In this document: positions 12,750-24,304 of the stretch, piece by piece
Layout of the letters: the number at the start of each line of letters is the position of its first letter
Numbering within the stretch: the first letter of the stretch is position 1
Origin: Chiridota heheva
Lineage: Eukaryota; Echinodermata; Holothuroidea; Apodida; Chiridotidae
Direction: 5' to 3'
NCBI GenBank assembly: GCA_020152595.1
Contig: JAIGNY010000176.1
Span: forward strand, 442,001-506,000
DNA: 64,000 nt
Notes under the pieces: generated by a model
The model's database searches: none
What the model was told of the DNA's origin: nothing
What the model saw: only the letters and a program-made list of their open reading frames with translations
Position numbers and translations under genes: made by a program

Positions 12750-13730
12750 ACAGACCTCCTTATGGCATGCAACACAAACAATTACAATAACACCCACATT
12801 ATACAATGGAACATCAGGAGCCTTAAGGCCAATTCAGAAGAAATTGACCTACTGGCCACCACCTTCAACCCGGTTGTCTTCTGCCTACAAGAAACCTTAA
12901 AAACCACTGACCATTATTCCCCTAATAACTTCTCTTGCTACCATAAACATCAAGAGGATGCCGACAGGGCCTGTGGGGCGTGTCCATTCTCGTTAGAAAC
13001 GATATCCCACACAGCCCTATTCATGTGAACACTAACCTTTAGGCCATCTTTATGTCTATCTCCCTCCACAAAACCTTCATTCTTTGCAATATTTATCCCC
13101 CTCCAACGCCAACATTCAGCCTACCAACAACCTCATCTCTCAGCTCCCCTCCCCTTTCATCCTTCTTAGTGACTTCAACGCCCACAACCTGGTGTGGGGC
13201 TTCAATACCACCACCCTCAGAGGCAAGCTCATCGAGAACACTCTTCGACAGCACAGCCTCTCCTTGCTCAACGCTAACTCCCCGACCTACCTTTACCCTG
13301 CCACAGGCTCCTCCTCACCTGTATTGACCTGTCTATCTGTTTCCCCAACCTTCTTGATTTTAGGTGGAAGGTCACTGCTGATCTCTGTGGTAGTGACCAT
13401 TACCTTCTTCTAATTCACTCCAACCTTCAAACCCCACAGAAAACACCCCCAATTGAACCTGAAGAAGGCTGACTGGCCCCTTTTCAAAACCATCTGTGAC
13501 TCTTGACCTTCCCCCCATCTCCTCGAGGGTGAGGATCCCATGTCAACTTTAGTAACATCCTTATCAACATCGCCAGCTGCTCCATTCCTAAAACCCCCTA
13601 ACCACCCCCAACTCCTGGTTCACCAATGACTGCAAAACTGCCATCAAGAACAGGAAAAAGGGCCCTCAGGAACTTCAAAACAAACCTAACCATCCACAAC
13701 CTGGTGCCGTTAAGCCCTGTGTATGACTTC
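12750..13730 (+). pseudogene. I/Jockey-like non-LTR ORF2 endonuclease domain relic
   Basis: The segment starting at 12762 reads IIQWNIRSLKANSEEIDLL then VVFCLQETLK. These are the Asn and Glu blocks of an apurinic-like LINE endonuclease. A second frame (13084 on) gives ILLSDFNAHNLVWG, the GDFNAH catalytic block, then a PTYLYPATGSSS region and a partly shifted SDH-type end (GSDHYLLLIHS across frames near 13390). It ends near 13730 before any reverse transcriptase. It follows the ORF1 relic in the correct order and orientation. Frame breaks near 13028 and 13330 show it is dead. Confidence 0.88.
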
Positions 13731-13763
13731 CACATATGCCGTTACATGTGGGTTTGGATTATG

Positions 13764-13850
13764 GGCTGTTTGTTAATTGGTTGTTTGTTGGCCAGGTTGG
13801 CTTGAGTTTGATGTCATTTGAGGTGTTGAGGTAGGGGAGGGTGGGGGTCT
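13764..13850 (-). mobile_element. Inverted fragment of the same LINE (ORF1-ORF2 spacer)
   Basis: This stretch is the reverse complement of about 12505-12607 with small differences, sharing the complement of TGACATCAAACTCAAGCC. It lies just beyond the truncated endonuclease, in opposite orientation. Such end inversion is known from twin-primed LINE integration, though rearrangement after insertion would look the same. Confidence 0.8.
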
Positions 13851-13915
13851 AAACAAACAAACAAGTATTATTAGTATTATTGTTATTGTTGTTGTTTTTG
13901 TCGCCGTCATCATGT

Positions 13916-13945
13916 TTGTATGTATGTATGTATGTATGTATTTAT
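13916..13945. repeat. (TGTA)n microsatellite
   Basis: Six or so TGTA units, followed by sequence related to the TGATGTATATT tails of the 31-bp minisatellite flank. Confidence 0.8.
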
Positions 13946-14093
13946 AATATTTATAACTGATGTATATTGTTGTTTATTATGTTTATCTATTTTGTGGGAA
14001 GTATGTTTAATCTGATCTGTATTTTTTTGTTTATAACTGATGAATAATGATGTTTAAAACTAATGTCTTATTTTACTTCCTTTCTATGTCTAG

Positions 14094-14232
14094 AGTAAAT
14101 ACTGCACTTACTAAGGGCTTTGAGAAGGATGTGGGAAGCAGAACGTCTTTCTATTGTTTCACCATGATAACATTATCCAATACATTGGCAGGAAGTAGGA
14201 AATTTGGTTTTAGATCTCCACCATACCAGGAA
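14094..14232 (+). CDS. ST6GALNAC1/2-like: ST6GalNAc-1/2-like sialyltransferase, exon with end of sialylmotif L
   Basis: This is an internal exon of a GT29 Golgi sialyltransferase that adds sialic acid in alpha-2,6 linkage to GalNAc of O-glycans. A pyrimidine-rich acceptor ends TATGTCTAG at 14093 and the donor is GAA|GTAAGT at 14232/14233. The exon carries one base of a preceding codon, then 46 codons. The peptide starts VNTALTKGFEKDVGSRTSFY, which matches the downstream end of sialylmotif L in ST6GalNAc-1/2 proteins (the family pattern is LNGA..KGYE.DVGT.TSFYGFT). The exon ends in phase 0. The preceding exon, with the N-terminal part of motif L and the membrane anchor, was not found in 1-14093, so it is probably upstream. 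The reading frame would close three codons into the intron, supporting the donor site. Confidence 0.92.
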
Positions 14233-14399
14233 GTAAGTTGAATTGTTACGAAAAGTAAATGCTCTAGTGTGGACACTTTGTTGTCTGGCCTGCGAAGCAG
14301 GATGAAGAGATAAGGATCATACTGTCGTCGCCGTCCACAAATGTTTAACATGAGCTCATTACTGAAGTTATGAATGGTGTACATTCATATAACTTGGCA

Positions 14400-15215
14400 C
14401 AGGGGTAGAGGACATTGGTAAAGTTCAAAGGAGCATGATTGGGGGGTTGTGTATGCATAATAATTAGCTTATTTGCATAATGAAAATTTTGTATCTGATA
14501 TTTCTTAAATTAAGGTGGGTGTAGTGATTTTGCTTACACAAATGATCATATATGTGAAAAGCATTGGTCACACTTAATGACGAGGTGTAGTGTGCATATT
14601 AAGTTATTTGGATAACAATAGACTGACTGTTTAGATGAGCATGATTGGAGGTTGTGTATACATACTAATAAACTTATTTACATAACAATGAACATATTTG
14701 TATCTATAATATCTCTTAAATTAAGGCGGGTGTGGTGATTTGCTTATACAAATGATTATTTATGTGAAGAGCATTGTTCACACTTAATGGTGAGGTATAG
14801 TGTGCATATTAATTGGATTATTTGCATAGCAATAGACTTTCGTGCGATTAACTTAAATTATGCATGGTGTACATTCAGGTGAAGTGGCACAGGGGTAGAG
14901 GAATAAATGAGCATTATTTTTTGTGGGGAGGGGGTTGTGTGTGCATACTAATTAGCCTATTTGCATAACAATGAAAATATATGTTTCTCTGATATTTCTT
15001 AAATAAGGGTAGGTGTGGTGGTGTTATTTACACAAACGATATATGTGAAGATAATTGTTTACGCTGAATGGAAGGTGATGTATGCCTATTAAGCAGGTTA
15101 TTTGCATAATAGATTCCATGCAGAATGTTAGATCTCTGCTCATAGAAATGCTCTGCTTCTATATTCACAAATCTGACTGCCACAGGTATGGAAAGCATTA
15201 GACCTTATGGATGAG
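14400..15215. repeat. Tandem diverged repeats of about 225 bp, three and a partial copy
   Basis: Copies begin around 14430, 14635, 14900 and 15200. They share an ATGAGCATGATTGGGGGTTG-like start, a TTATTTGCATAA segment and a TTCTTAAATTAAGG segment. The fourth copy is broken at 15219 by a transposon and continues at 17183. All are intronic and non-coding. Confidence 0.88.
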
Positions 15216-15219
15216 TATT

Positions 15220-17182
15220 ATGCTTGCATGGTTTTGCCCCGATGTGAAATCGGTCGGTTTCCAAAACAAAAACTGGTTTTAACTGGTCACTACATGCACT
15301 GTTATATAATAGCAGCTAATCACAGTATTTTCTGTAAATAATATTAAAAATGATAAGGTAGGCATTGATAACTGAAATATATTAATAAACTTTAATTAAG
15401 TTCAACCAAAAAAATAATAAAATCATTAATCATGCATACCTCTTCTGTTATTTTCAAGTTCAGTAATCATTCGTACTATGCTTTCACTTTAAATTGGCCC
15501 CATTTGTGCATCGTGGTAGCATTTTCAGTTATACTTAAGCCACCAAATTTGTATTTTCTTCATCAAAATGAAAAAAAATAAGTGTATTTCCTGCAATCTC
15601 TAAACGAATAATATGATTAGTGATTTGAATACATCATGATTGAAAATTAAACTGAATCACATTGTATTTGGTACTTAAACAGGACCTTGTTTCAGCAAGG
15701 AGCTATGAAAACATTTGTTTTTTACAACATAGGCCAGGCCTCGCACCTAAGTAAAATCAATTCTTCGGCACTCTGCAGATAAGATTTTTAGTTCTACATT
15801 GATTTGAAACATTTAACAATGGTAAGCAATATTTTTGGTCACTCAGAATTGTTTAAAATGGCAAAGCATTCTGTTTGTTTTTTTACTTGTGAAACGATAT
15901 GCAGAGCGCAATGCAGAGATAATATTATTAATTTATGCATACCCAACAGGTTATCACCTAACTGGTCCGCAAAAAACCTATATGAAGTCACTGCACTTCG
16001 AACCAATGAAATTATTTGAGCTTGTACCCCCAAGCAAATGATACCTGTCATGGGTCAATTACATACACGTGATTGAAACGGAAGATTTCATCGCTAGTGA
16101 GTAAACATAATTACAGAGGAACGGAAGAAATTTTTTAAAACAAAATGCATAAACTCCCTTGTTCTTTTTAAATCTAAACAATTTTGACCACGACAGTTAT
16201 TCAAAAGTATATTTTACACATGAAAATGAGATCAAATAGGAAAAGAAACTTTTTGAGAGATGAATGGTTGTTTTCTCTTGCGATCTAATTGTGAATCATA
16301 TACCAGCTTCTTGGAAAGTGTTACTGATAACAGGGGGATAATTTATCTTTGCATCGTGTTATTCCCGGGCCATAACGATCACGCAATTTTACTCCTCTAA
16401 ACCATGCTATTTATAGCGACTGTTTTTTCCAGAATCAAACTTTAAAAACTTTCGAAAATATGATACACAGCATCAAGGAACAAATTAAGGGCTAGTGAAA
16501 AAGATTTAAAATCCCGCTAATTTGTTGTTACTGGTGCGTGGGAAAAAAATTACACCTTGCGCTGATTTACATATACAGTGGGAATAAAGTTACCTTTTTG
16601 ACCAATGACGTCAGAAGTCACACTCGTCAGTCATGATATCCATTTATAAGTTTCATATCCAGGGGCCGTCATGTGATTGTAGTCTTGCACAGTGCATGTA
16701 GGGTGGGTTGATTGTGAATTTAAGAGTAAATAATCTTGTGATTTGCGATATTGTTATCGCCGGGATTTATAATGGATTAACAAAGTATTTTACAAAGACA
16801 AAAGGACTCGGGAGAAAATGTTAAAGACTTACAATAAAAGGGATTATATAGAAAGGAAGGTACAGTTGTTTTGTTCGTGGAAATATTAGTCCAGAAAAAA
16901 GAGATATTATCGAGCGGATTCGAGCCTGTTATTTATTACAGGTACATGTAATATTCATGACTGCATTTCCAAACATCCTCATTTCTCAATCGTCTTAATA
17001 ATTCAATCTGCATAAATATCACATATTTTCACAAATATATGAAAAAAAACTTCAAAATACATTCTTACACAAAGCATGAACTTTACAGTGATTTGGTTTT
17101 TTCGGTACGTCTGGTTTTTCCTTTTTTTTAAGACCGACAGAAACCGGTTTCAGTTACAAAACCAGTAGACCATGCAAGCTTA
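15220..17182. mobile_element. 1.96-kb TIR transposon with 9-bp target duplication
   Basis: Flanking direct repeats ATGAGTATT occur at 15211-15219 and 17183-17191. The inner ends carry inverted GCTTGCATGGT (left 15222-15232) and ACCATGCAAGC (right, 17169-17179), followed inward by related ACTGGTTTT/AAACCAGT and GGTTTC/GAAACC motifs. The insertion splits a copy of the 225-bp repeats whose other copies show the uninterrupted site. A 9-bp duplication is usual for Mutator-like elements, but no transposase is visible, so the superfamily is only suggested. The interior is non-coding and includes a TGACGTCA site near 16606. Confidence 0.8.
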
Positions 17183-17191
17183 ATGAGTATT

Positions 17192-17350
17192 GGGAGTTCT
17201 GTGTTCATTTATATTTGCAAACAATTTAAATACTTGTTTATGTATATATCTCCTAAAGTAGTGAGGATGTGGTCAGATAATACTAAGGTAAATTAAATAA
17301 AGTGTTGTGTTCATATTAATTTTGTTATTTGCAATAGCAATAAAGTTTTG
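17192..17350. repeat. Right half of the split 225-bp repeat copy
   Basis: Continues the fourth 225-bp copy after the transposon, with the TATATTTGCAAAC and CATATTAATTTTGTTATTTGC landmarks in the expected order. Confidence 0.75.
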
Positions 17351-17589
17351 TGGAACCTGTTCACAGCTAGGTCAGATATGTATGGTTGGGAAGGGGAAGG
17401 GGGGGGGGGTGTTTGTATTATTGATTACCTGGTTTGATGCTTACAATTGCCAACCATGGCCATAAAAGTCTGAATACTTTTTTTTAATCTATGTTACTTG
17501 TAAAAACATACATTGTTACTAAATGTAAAATGAGAAAATCAAAAGTATATCTCAGGCGAGACTTACTAATTTCAAATTTCTAGTGTGTG

Positions 17590-17815
17590 CTGCAGTGGTG
17601 AGTATGTGAAGGGCACTGGATTTGATTCCTTCTGGGAGCACTACATTGTGTCCTTGTCCAATCCACTCATCTGTAAAATGAGTACCAAGCACTGCTGGGG
17701 AGTTGATCTGCGATGTCCAAGGGGAATCATGTGTTGTCATCTGCTAATGCTTAAGGAAATTGGGATACGCACTGGCCCTGTGGGCATAATGGCTCGGATG
17801 GATTTAACTTGATGG
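17590..17815 (+). mobile_element. SINE-like repeat, plus orientation
   Basis: The segment carries GTGTCCTTGTCCAATCCACT, CTGTAAAATGAGTACC, a GCTGGGGAGTTGATCTGCGATG block and a terminal GGGCATAATGGCTCGGATGG. The same order of blocks occurs at 25430-25695 (plus), and its complement at 18685-18842 and 25050-25205. The structure resembles the conserved bodies of tRNA-derived SINEs in marine invertebrates. I recognise the pattern but cannot name the family. Confidence 0.75.
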
Positions 17816-18104
17816 TGTGGCTGCAGCAGTACCTTGTGAATGCTCATCAACTTTTGAACAGCAAAACCATAATGTTTTGGGTTTTCTGGTTGAGATTTTG
17901 AAAAGCCATTTAATGCAAGATGTGTGTGAAATTTTTTTTTTTTTTTTCGGGTTTATTGCTATGAATAGAGACTGGTGGATTCCCGTTTAACTTGTTGCCA
18001 TTAGCTCGTATGAACTTGCTGTTACTGTACCTTATAGAAACTTTTAACTAACTCCTGGTTTCCTTATAGCAGCTTGCTGGTAGCTCGTTGTAGCTTCAAA
18101 TGAG

Positions 18105-18620
18105 CTCGTTTCTGCAAGCTTGTATAGGTCCCAATTGAGAACTCTTTTCAAATAAACAACCTCGTAAAGGTCTCAATTGAGAACTTATTTCCCAATTGAG
18201 AGCTCATTTCAAGTGACAACCTCATAAAGGTCCCAATGGAGATCTCATTGTAAAATAACAGACCTCTTAAAGGTCTCAATTAAGAACTCATTTCAAAATG
18301 ACAACCTCATAAAGATCCCAATTAAGAACTCAGTTCAAAATGACAACGTTGTAAAGGTCCCAATTGAGAACTCATATCAAAATGACAACCTCGTAAAGGT
18401 TCCAATTGAGAACTCATTTCAAAATGACAACCTCGTAAAGGTCCCAATTGAGAACTCATTTTAAAATGACAACCTCGTAAAGGTCCCAATTGAAAACTTA
18501 TTTTAAAATAACAGACCTCTTAAAGGTCTCAATTAAGAATTTATTTCAAAATGACAACCTCTTAAAGGTTCAATTGAGAACTCATTTTAAAATGACAACT
18601 TCCTCAATTTTCCAATTGCA
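18105..18620. repeat. 42-bp minisatellite
   Basis: About 12 diverged copies of a unit containing TCCCAATTGAGAACTCATTT then CAAAATGACAACCTCGTAAA. CAATTG palindromes recur once per unit. The stretch 17350-18100 before it has no gene that I can see. Confidence 0.93.
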
Positions 18621-18684
18621 AGCTTACAGTGAGCTTAAAGCAAGCTTGTCATTTCTATAAAAGGTTATAATATCAAATTTAAAT

Positions 18685-18842
18685 CCAGAGCCATGGTGGA
18701 CATGTTGGTGTTTATCCCTGGTTTCCTTGACATAAACCGATGAGAGCACATGACTCAGAAGCCAATGTAGTCCATTGCAGGGTAACTCCCCAGCTGTGCT
18801 GGTACTGATATGACAGATGAGAGAACTGGAGCAAGTAGATTA
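18685..18842 (-). mobile_element. SINE-like repeat, minus orientation
   Basis: It is the reverse complement of the SINE-like body: GGTTTCCTTGACATAAACCG, GATGAGAGCACATGACTC, TCCATTGCAGGGTAACTCC and CAGCTGTGCTGGTACT. The same words form the unit of the satellite at 25.8-28.4 kb. Confidence 0.75.
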
Positions 18843-18845
18843 GTT

Positions 18846-19291
18846 TTTGGTTCCGATGCATTAGCATCAGGAACCTATGTAGTCATGCTGGCGTGTGTGT
18901 GTATGCATGTGTGTCTGTGACAGAAGCTTGTAAACACGATATCTCAAGAACCGTTTGGTGGATTTATATCATACTTGATATATGGATGTGTTGTGGTCTG
19001 TAGATAATCCCTGTTGTTTTTGGTGCTGATGTTGTAAATATTACTTAGGCAGGGCAAAATGTAAAATTCTGTTAATAAGCTTGTCAACACGATAACTCAA
19101 GAATCGTGCAGTGGACTTATGCTATAATTAGTATATGGATGTGTTGTGGTCTGTAGATTATTCCTATTTATTTTGGCGCTGATGTTATGAATATTAATTA
19201 GTAGGCGGGGCTAAATGTAAAATGCTGTTAAGAAGCTTGTAAACACCATATCTTTAAGATCATTAAGGTGGATTTCTGCCATACTTGATAT
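18846..19291. repeat. Dispersed GGTTCCGATG repeat family, left half of a split copy
   Basis: It begins TTGGTTCCGATGCATTAGC then ATCAGGAACC, a short inverted start. It contains about 160-bp tandem subunits: CTTGTAAACACGATATCTCA, ATGGATGTGTTGTGGTCTGT, then TGATGTTATGAATATTAATT. The third subunit is interrupted at 19291 by a 5-kb insertion and resumes at about 24305. Other copies lie at 29985-30160, 31774-32915 and 41411-42290. Confidence 0.88.
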
Positions 19292-20844
19292 ACACTCAAT
19301 CCGAAGAATAGTTAAGCTTTTATAAGCCTAATGTTGTTTAAAAAGTTAAGCATTCAAAAGCGGCTGTTATATAATTTTGTAAGACGTAATACCAACGTTA
19401 CCGCTTTGAATGCTTAACTTTTCAAAAGCAGTACAAGAGTTTTATAGTTTGGTGAAAATTGTGGACAGTTGTAGGTTTATTCCACGGCTAAAATACAGTA
19501 ATCGTGTGTTTTGGAGAGAAATTAAGTTTTAAATGACCTATAAAAAGAGCATACCAGTGCCTTTAAATTTGTCAATAATCTCAATAACTTGTTGGCTTTA
19601 TTTAAAGGAAATTTGTAAAGGACGCAGTCTTTGCAGCTTTTGGTAACTTTAATACGAAGATGAATGCGACTACTATAGACCCAGCTGAAATTTGGAACTC
19701 ATTACTTATTATTCCATATCTTTGAAATTTTACATTGGAACTTTGGCACTTTTATTTTATTATAGTTTGTTCTACTCTCTAGGTACAGTAGCACGAAATT
19801 AATAATGCATTAAACCATAAATTCAAAACAAAGCTTCAAAACAAAACAATATATTGTGGGGTTGCTTTAAATTATTATGGAAAGAAAGAGCTCCAACGAT
19901 ATCGGAACCACAGGGGCAAGGGGGTCACTTTCCCCTCGGTACCCCTTAATAGATTAAGGGGGACAGGAGGTGCCCTTTTGAAAGTTTAGGGAATTGGGCT
20001 GGAGGTTTCTTTTTGAAAGTTTGGGGGATTGGGCTGGAGGTTTCTTTTTGAAAGTTGAGGGTGGACCGAGGCAGGAGGTGCCCTTTTTAAAGTTATATGA
20101 AATTATTCTAGGTCAAATCTTGAAGCTTAAAAACAAATAGAAATCCACTCACTCACAAAGCATGCCATTTACCAGGGGTCATGATATCGAGGCCCGTGGT
20201 TGGAGGGGCATGGCCCCCAATAATTTTCTAAGCTGCAGTGTTTTTAAGCTGCAGTGGTTTTCAAAAGTAGACCTTTTCGCTCAATGGGCAATTGCCAACA
20301 TTGGTCATGGCTCCCCAATCTCAATCCCATAGGCGGGTGGGATTTGCCTACAGAAAGTGGGGGAAAAGTCAAAAGATTGGAGGAGGGGGGATCAGAAAGT
20401 CATGCTAAGAAACAACATCACCATACAAAAGTATACATATGAAAAAAAGTGGGGTTGGGGGTAGTCACCAGAAATCCCCCTTATACTTAAACCATAGGCC
20501 TACGGTAGGAACTGGATGCCAGGGGCAACATACCCCCTCACCCCACATTTTCGAAAACTGACATAAGTGCCCTTTTTGAAATCGAAAGTGCCCCTGATCA
20601 ATTACTGTCAAAGAACGTGCGCTCACTTGATTTTCTGCCCGAGTTCCTAATTCCGACACCTCTGACAAGCTCAAGCAAGACATGTAATTTTCAGTAGATT
20701 TATGAAAGGAATATGTCTCGACATTAAGTTCTGAATAAGCTTTAATTCCCTAATTTGTGTGGACTTGTAAAAGGGGAGGCCAGTGGGAAAAGGAAGAATG
20801 CAAAACATTTGAATACTGCAATATAAAGAGGAAATTCAGTGGCA

Positions 20845-20981
20845 TGACTAAACATTTTTGGTGTTTGTTGGGTGGGGCAAGGACCAATTTATCTTGGGGG
20901 CGGGCGAGAACCAAAATTTTGCCCGCCCCCAAGATAAATTGGTCCTTGCCCCACCCAACAAACACCAAAAATGTTTAGTCA
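20845..20981. repeat. Perfect 61-bp inverted repeat (hairpin)
   Basis: Arms 20845-20905 and 20921-20981 are exact reverse complements around a 15-base spacer (20906-20920). The arms include a GC-rich inner end (CTTGGGGGCGGGC). The exact match contrasts with the diverged terminal repeats of the 5-kb element that contains it, so it is younger or maintained. Confidence 0.97.
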
Positions 20982-22458
20982 GGGGGAGGTGGGATCTCTC
21001 AAAAGGAAGATGTCACCTTCCCGGTCGGTTACATACTTTCCTCCCTGTTAGGAAGTAAAATTAGGAGATAGATTAAAATTAAATTAAAAAAATTAAAGGA
21101 AAATGTGGTAAGATCGATGCATATGTTGGTACAATGCATTGTCCAGAAAAATTGAAGGAATTCTTCCAGAAATTGCAGGAATTTACACCAAAATGAAACG
21201 AACTTCCCCAAAAATTGATCAAATATAAAGAGAGATAATATGAATTTACTGATATACGTGGCTTTATGCATATCAACAGGTCAAAGGGACAACATCATAG
21301 GCGGGATTTGGGGGAAGCAAGGGGCACTGTTCCCTCACTTTTTTCCACAATTTATCGTTGGTAAGGTGAATTTTGTATCTTAACAAGTTTCTATGATTTC
21401 TTCCTTACATTTGACTTTGTCCCTCCCCCCCCCCCTCCCTACACACTAACACACTTCTGGTAGGCAAGTCCTATACCTATAGGCAGCATCTTCCCACCAT
21501 TGGCGGCAGTAAGAGGTGTTAGTTGGAGGGGCAAAACATGATTTGAGGGGCCAAACATGAACACCCTTTTTATTATACATGCACTTTAAGCATGTTTGTG
21601 TTTTTATTACAAAACATTGATTAGCAAATCAACTTGAAGGTTGTTGAAATTGGGGGGGGGGCAGTGTGGATACGGACCTTACAGGGTGACGAGAGTGGCC
21701 TAATTGTGGATTTCTGACCTTGTTGAAAAACTACCTTGCGTGCACCCCCGCCCCCTACCACTTTGCCGTTTTAGGTCAATGGACTACTGTAGTCTTTTCG
21801 ATTTTGTCTATAATTTAATTTCACCTAATTCAAATTTGATGCACATTTAACAAAGTTTAAAGGAAATGGGCAGACATTGTTTTAGTACTTTCCTGTCATT
21901 TCCATTATCATGATTGGATGTCACAAAAATTTGGGCGTATGCAAACATTCCCTGTTTGCATCCCACTTACAATATACGTCCAATTAAATTCCGGATCAGT
22001 GGCATATTAGATTTGACCAGCCTGCCACCAAGAGGGGGAAAATTGAAGGTGGTCTAGTGTTTATGCAGAAAAGTGGCTAATGCAACTTATAATCTGATCA
22101 TTGCACCCTACCTACAAACTTATTTATGGAAAACACCATATTAAATTCTTAACCAGTGGAGTATCCTGCTGGTGGAGCCAGAGGGGCAAACTTCATTGAC
22201 AAAAATTAGACTGGCAAAGCATTCAAGATTTACAGTCCAAACTTAAGGAATTTTGATCTGATTATTGTTTTTTGTCATTGTTGTTTTTTTTTAATGAGAA
22301 TTCGCTTGTGATAGAAGTTGAATCGAACATGTCAAATCATGACTGGCCCTTAAGCTGCAAAGTGAAGTCTTGGGCCCAGCCTGTGATTAAATACATGCTG
22401 TTTTATAAAAATACATGCATTTTTATAAGCATATTTACAAGCATGTGAAGAAAGACAT

Positions 22459-22562
22459 CCCCACAGTGGTGCATTCAGTGGGGGATCTTCCGTGATCGGA
22501 TACCTCACCATCCTCACAGTGGTGCATTCAGTGGGGGATCTTCCATGATCGGATACCTCACC
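22459..22562. repeat. Short tandem duplication of about 54 bp
   Basis: Two copies of a unit containing CACAGTGGTGCATTCAGTGG and GATCGGATACCTCACC, differing by one or two bases. A similar short duplication (TCCTGAATTGCACAACACCA) lies at 23175-23247. Both are inside the 5-kb insertion, whose remaining sequence shows no gene. Confidence 0.9.
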
Positions 22563-24304
22563 GTGGGGGATGGGGAAGAAGCCCAGATATTTGCCACCCC
22601 CAAAAGTGCACGACTTCAGTAAAATCAGCAGGAAAAACAGTGTTTGAAGTTGAAATCGAACATTTCTAATTGTACCTGGCCACTCTGAAAAGTGTTGAGG
22701 CCCCTAATGAAAAATAAGGATAGCTGTGCCCCTGAGGGGAATGGGAAACCTTTTCTCCGGTGAATTTCGTACGAATGTTTTATAAAGATAATGGGCTGAT
22801 TATCAACTATACCATAAGCCTCAGGTGTGTGACTGTATTACTTTAAACAGAAAGTGAGGGCGCAATTTTTTAGAAACTAAAATAATCAGGACAATTTTTT
22901 GCCCACATGGAGAGCTACCAAACTTCTCTAACATCAATGTTTACCAAGCAGTTACATAAGATTCATAAACATTCACATTTTATGACGTCAGGAGGTAAAG
23001 CATGTCAATGAATATTTGAAAAGTTAACCAAAAAGATGCCCTCACTTTCCGGTCTTGTCCTCCTTTAATGTATGAAGTATTTCGGCAAGTTGGAAAAAAA
23101 GTAAAGTCAAACTGTAATCAAGACAAAAAATGAAAGAGGCCGCCCACTGGCGGAAGCTCTTGGGAGGGTTCAAGCGTCCTGAATTGCACAACACCACGTC
23201 CTTCAGGGGTCAAGCATCCTGAATTGCACAACACCACGTCCTTCCTGTCGGTTTCACTTAACTCCTATATGTATGCACAACATTACGTGGGCTGAACGTC
23301 ATCAGAAAATGATTTTGGTAATATCTTTATTCTCCATCAACACTTAAAAAAAGTCTATTGATTAATTTGAGAAAAACAACATTTTTTGCAGCCAAATAAG
23401 TTTCTTGCAACCAAATAAGTATCTTGGAACCAAACAAATCCCAAAGAAAACCCAAAAGTCCAATTATCCATTCATACTTAAAGAAGATATTTTTATTTCC
23501 AAAGGAGTATGAAAAGCCAAATTGAGAGAGAAAAAGATTATCAGTTCAAGCCAAGTAACATTTTTTGCAGCCAAACAAGTCTAAGAAAAGCTCTTTTTTA
23601 TTTGGCTTCGAAAAACATATATACCAACGTGCTAACCTTGAAATTAAGAAACAATACTTAAAAGATACTGATATTAAAACAAACTGAAATTATTAAATGA
23701 GATGTCTCCTACTCCCGCTTAAAGTATTCTTGGCTTGTCCCCCCCTCCCTTCCCCCTTTCCTTGCATTTCGCAAACACACGTTGACAATTTTCCAGCAAT
23801 AATTGCACATGGTTTTGTGTTAAAGTTTGCCCCCTCTGGATGCTCAAGCTGGATAAACTGATCCCTCGCACCCAACCCTGAGCGATTTTTTCTTAACTGC
23901 CTAAAATATAGAATTGTCGGTATGGTTACAGCAATGATTTAATTGTAGTGTTAAGCTGTAAGCCGTCAAATAGCGCCCTTCTCAAATTTTCTTTAAATAA
24001 AGCCGACATCTTAGTTACAAATTCGAGGACACCAGGTTTGCTCTTTGATATAGTCCATTTTTTCAAGTTATTTCCTCTCCAAAAATGCACATAGTTACTG
24101 TATTTTAGCCATTGAATAAGCGTCTACAAATGTCCACAATCTTCACCAAAATTGTAATACTGTTGTACTGCTTCTGAGTAGTTAAGCTTTTAAAGTGGTA
24201 ACGTTGGTATTGTGTTACGAAATTATATTACAGCTGCTTTTGAATGCTTAACTTTTTAACTAACATTAGGCTTTTGAAAGCTTAACCATTATTCGGATTG
24301 GGTG

